From Desulfobacterales bacterium (GTDB lineage: Bacteria > Desulfobacterota > DSM-4660 > Desulfatiglandales > Desulfatiglandaceae): a stretch of 5,906 bases of DNA. Below are positions 3,551 through 5,906 of the stretch, in pieces. The stretch's first letter is position 1; the number at the start of each line of letters is the position of its first letter. The notes beneath the pieces are model-generated. The model made no database searches. It saw nothing but the letters and a program-made list of their open reading frames with translations, and had not been told where the DNA came from. The stretch covers positions 1 to 5,906 of the forward strand of contig JAIOSR010000075.1 in the NCBI GenBank assembly GCA_021107495.1, read 5' to 3'. A program made the translations under genes and the position numbers.

Positions 3551-5906
3551 CTAAACAAGGAGATCTTTTTTTCCTTCTATCCTCTTGAGGACGTCCAGGT
3601 ATTCACGGGAATAATCCAGATAAAAGGCCAGGGCCTTTGAGAAGTTTTTGCCCACGAGCCCTTCCGCGAACAGCAGAGTGATCTCCTTTTGCTGCGTCAG
3701 GACCGATTGCGAACCGATGAGGATCTTACGGTCTTCTTCAGAGAGCCTCCGATTCAATAAACGGAGTGCGCTTCTGGCACGGGGCTGATACATCCAGAAA
3801 TAGAGGAGATCGAGGGCATCGATGATCATAATTTTCCTGAAATCACGGACTTCTCCGCTTTGTGCGGACCTGAACTTTTCCGGGGATTTGAGAAGTTCCA
3901 GTGTCTTGACTTCCGGAAATAGCAATTCCAGTTTCGCATAGGTCTCGAAGAGCTGGGCCAGCTTGGTGCCGTAGTCCCTCAATCGCATACGGATATTCTG
4001 ATACCGGTCGGCTATACCCTCTATGATTCCGGCTACCAGATCAGAGGCGGCCTTGGAGATCACGGCTGCCCATTTCTGCAGGATCTCCTCAACACCGGTC
4101 ACCCCGGCGGCGCCCAGGATTCCCCCTGTTGCCGCGTTGAATCCGATGGCAACGGGTATGGACAGAAGGCTGCGGAAAAAATTCCCGAAAACCGCTCCCC
4201 TCGGCAACCCCCTTAACACGTTATGGCTCGAGATATACACCCCGTTCATCAGGGCCATGACCGAATAGAGTGCTACCGGATTTGTCGCAATGGTGATATT
4301 GAAACCGTGGTCAAGGATCAGGGTCTTGGTTATGTAGTCGAGGAGGGGGACCGAAAATCCGGTAAAAAGGAGGGAATCCGTGAGTCTTTCCCAGTTCACA
4401 TAATCGCCCCACCTCAACAGTGGCGAGCGCCTTATCCCGCCGCCCCCTAACACGGACTGGAGAATATTGCGCAACCCGGTAATTCCGAACCAGATAAACG
4501 CCCCGAAGTAGGCCAGCAGCCACCAGTCTTTTGTCAAGGCAAAGGTGGCAAAGGCGGGAACAAACCCGATAAAGGCCTTCAACCCATTCTTGAGTCCGAC
4601 GTTGAGATATTTCCAGGAAAGCCGGGTGCGACCTTTTTCCGATTGTGAAGACTCAAGGGTCAACCCGTTATCCGCATAGGCCTGAACACCGCCTAAGGTA
4701 ATGACATTCCCGGGATGTTCCAGGCACGTAGAATCCTCCTGAATCACCCAGTCGCTGCTTTTCTCAACGCCCAATAACCGGAACAGAGGGACACGGCGCA
4801 GGTACTTGTAAAAGATGCTCCCGAATGCATTCGGGCTCGAACGGGGATGGAAGGTTGTCCGTCTGAGCGCGGATATCCTGACGGGGATGGACTCTCGGGA
4901 ACGTGCGCGGGGGTTCCTGATTTGATCCTGGGCCCGACGCGGGAGTGTATCCTGTATGGCAAGACCCATTCCATGGACCCGGGGGGAGCGACCCGTCGAG
5001 TCACTGCCGATACGGGCCTTTAGGGGCACCCCCTTGTAGAGATCCCTGAGTGTCGGGATATCGTGGAGGATATCGGCCAGTTGTTTGATCCGGTCATCCC
5101 GGTCGGGAAGGTCTGATGATTCGACGCGATGTATCGCCCTTCTGATAAGACGTTTCAAATGGATAACATTTCCCTGGTTGATGGCCTGCTGAAGCTGGCT
5201 GATCTCAGCGATATGAGCCGTCTTTCCTGCCGCATAATCCTTGAGGTTGAAAATCTCCAGTCTTGTAATCATCCCTTCGCAATCGTAGAGCAACTCAATG
5301 ACGTCCTCGACCTTGACGTTACTCAGATTGAGCGTGATGCGAAAACCGGAATGAAGCCGGGCCAACCGGCCGATGATCTCCCTGGGTGAAAGGTTGAGCA
5401 TTTCCGGCACATCCGGCCCATCCTGTGGAACATTCGGGTCAGAGATTCCCGGATTTTTGTCCGGCTGCAGATAGCAATCGAGAATCGTCTCCCAATCCAG
5501 CCGATTCATCTTTTCCACCTGGTTTTCGATTTTGAGACGCTCTTCAGCGTCTGCATGGTCGTAGCGCCTCCTCAGCAGTTCCACGCGGGTCTTCATGGAT
5601 ATGAGCATATTCTGGTGTATCAATTGTGCAAGGTGGAGCAGTGATGCCTGACCCGTACCGACAAATGACAGCAATTCCCCTTTCTCAATGGGGGCAATTT
5701 CAATCCCCCAGGTCTTCTCGAGGGCGTTACGATGCCTGGAATTGAACGCTTCCAATACGGCCAGGACATAACGTTTCTGATACGCTGAAACCTTTTTCCC
5801 CTCGGCCATGAATGCCGCGACCGGTTCTTCCGCCAAAAAGCATAGAAAATCCTGCGAATCGGCAAAACCGCGGGGGACCCAGATGATCTGAACGAACTTG
5901 TTTCGG
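3551..5906 (-). CDS. Large unrecognised membrane protein, 3' part
   Basis: The reading frame is open from the window edge to a TAG at 3551, giving 784 visible residues. The true start lies upstream, since the TTG at 5836 is only an internal codon without a Shine-Dalgarno and the frame continues through it. Numbering from that codon: residues 1-270 are soluble and mostly helical, with a strand-rich LNLSNVKVEDVIELLY segment near 169-184. Residues 275-335 are rich in Arg, Ser and Pro and look like a linker. About five hydrophobic segments follow (near 418-435, 438-455, 487-508, 518-536 and 553-580). Residues 590-761 form a helical, probably cytoplasmic tail. The segment WAAVISKAASDLVAGIIEGIAD faintly recalls the membrane proteins annotated as site-specific recombinase (PF10136, SpecificRecomb), but this is from memory and unverified. 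No catalytic motif was recognised. A 521-base gap separates it from the oxygen-defence genes, so a functional link is not implied. Confidence 0.9.
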   Translation of the reverse strand, partial: RNKFVQIIWVPRGFADSQDFLCFLAEEPVAAFMAEGKKVSAYQKRYVLAVLEAFNSRHRNALEKTWGIEIAPIEKGELLSFVGTGQASLLHLAQLIHQNMLISMKTRVELLRRRYDHADAEERLKIENQVEKMNRLDWETILDCYLQPDKNPGISDPNVPQDGPDVPEMLNLSPREIIGRLARLHSGFRITLNLSNVKVEDVIELLYDCEGMITRLEIFNLKDYAAGKTAHIAEISQLQQAINQGNVIHLKRLIRRAIHRVESSDLPDRDDRIKQLADILHDIPTLRDLYKGVPLKARIGSDSTGRSPRVHGMGLAIQDTLPRRAQDQIRNPRARSRESIPVRISALRRTTFHPRSSPNAFGSIFYKYLRRVPLFRLLGVEKSSDWVIQEDSTCLEHPGNVITLGGVQAYADNGLTLESSQSEKGRTRLSWKYLNVGLKNGLKAFIGFVPAFATFALTKDWWLLAYFGAFIWFGITGLRNILQSVLGGGGIRRSPLLRWGDYVNWERLTDSLLFTGFSVPLLDYITKTLILDHGFNITIATNPVALYSVMALMNGVYISSHNVLRGLPRGAVFGNFFRSLLSIPVAIGFNAATGGILGAAGVTGVEEILQKWAAVISKAASDLVAGIIEGIADRYQNIRMRLRDYGTKLAQLFETYAKLELLFPEVKTLELLKSPEKFRSAQSGEVRDFRKIMIIDALDLLYFWMYQPRARSALRLLNRRLSEEDRKILIGSQSVLTQQKEITLLFAEGLVGKNFSKALAFYLDYSREYLDVLKRIEGKKDLLV

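Noticed and set aside
4800..5030. The Arg/Ser/Pro-rich stretch of the large protein looked like a double frameshift.
   Set aside because: The other two frames give a stop or an equally odd Pro/Ser/Arg-rich peptide, and the same frame is sound on both sides, so a linker is the simpler reading.
5834..5836. TTG as the start codon of the large gene.
   Set aside because: The frame stays open to the window edge with no Shine-Dalgarno before this codon, so the true start is outside the window.

Overview
The window reads almost entirely on the minus strand and looks like the chromosome of a strict anaerobe. The best guess is a sulfate- or sulfur-reducing deltaproteobacterium (Desulfobacterota). That guess rests on gene content: a two-iron desulfoferrodoxin, two rubrerythrins, two unusual rubredoxins, a flavodoxin and a small cysteine-rich protein packed together. 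No marker gene fixes the taxon.

Layout, in the direction of transcription (right to left). Positions 5906-3551 hold the 3' part of a large, unrecognised protein with a soluble helical N-terminal part and a membrane-spanning C-terminal part; its true start lies outside the window. Positions 3550-3030 are a 521-base gap. It holds a perfect 19-bp inverted repeat (3411-3466), an over-represented heptamer TGAGACA/TGTCTCA, and a near-consensus sigma-54 type promoter (3047-3062) pointing at the next genes. Positions 2999-1213 hold a tight cluster: a 66-aa protein of unknown function, a short rubrerythrin, a CX4C rubredoxin, a CXC rubredoxin-like protein and a classical rubrerythrin with a GTG start. 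A hairpin (1176-1206) follows immediately. A 208-base gap with repeats and a second dyad leads to desulfoferrodoxin (1004-630), a 60-aa zinc-ribbon-like protein (563-381) and a flavodoxin cut by the window edge (286-1).

How the genes fit together: desulfoferrodoxin reduces superoxide to hydrogen peroxide without releasing oxygen. The rubrerythrins reduce the peroxide to water. The rubredoxins, and perhaps the flavodoxin, are the likely electron donors. The cluster therefore encodes most of a reductive oxygen-defence pathway. No peroxide-sensing regulator (PerR) or NAD(P)H:rubredoxin reductase is visible here.

The parts least explained by known biology are the CXC rubredoxin, the two small proteins, the sigma-54-like promoter with its dyad array, and the large membrane protein.
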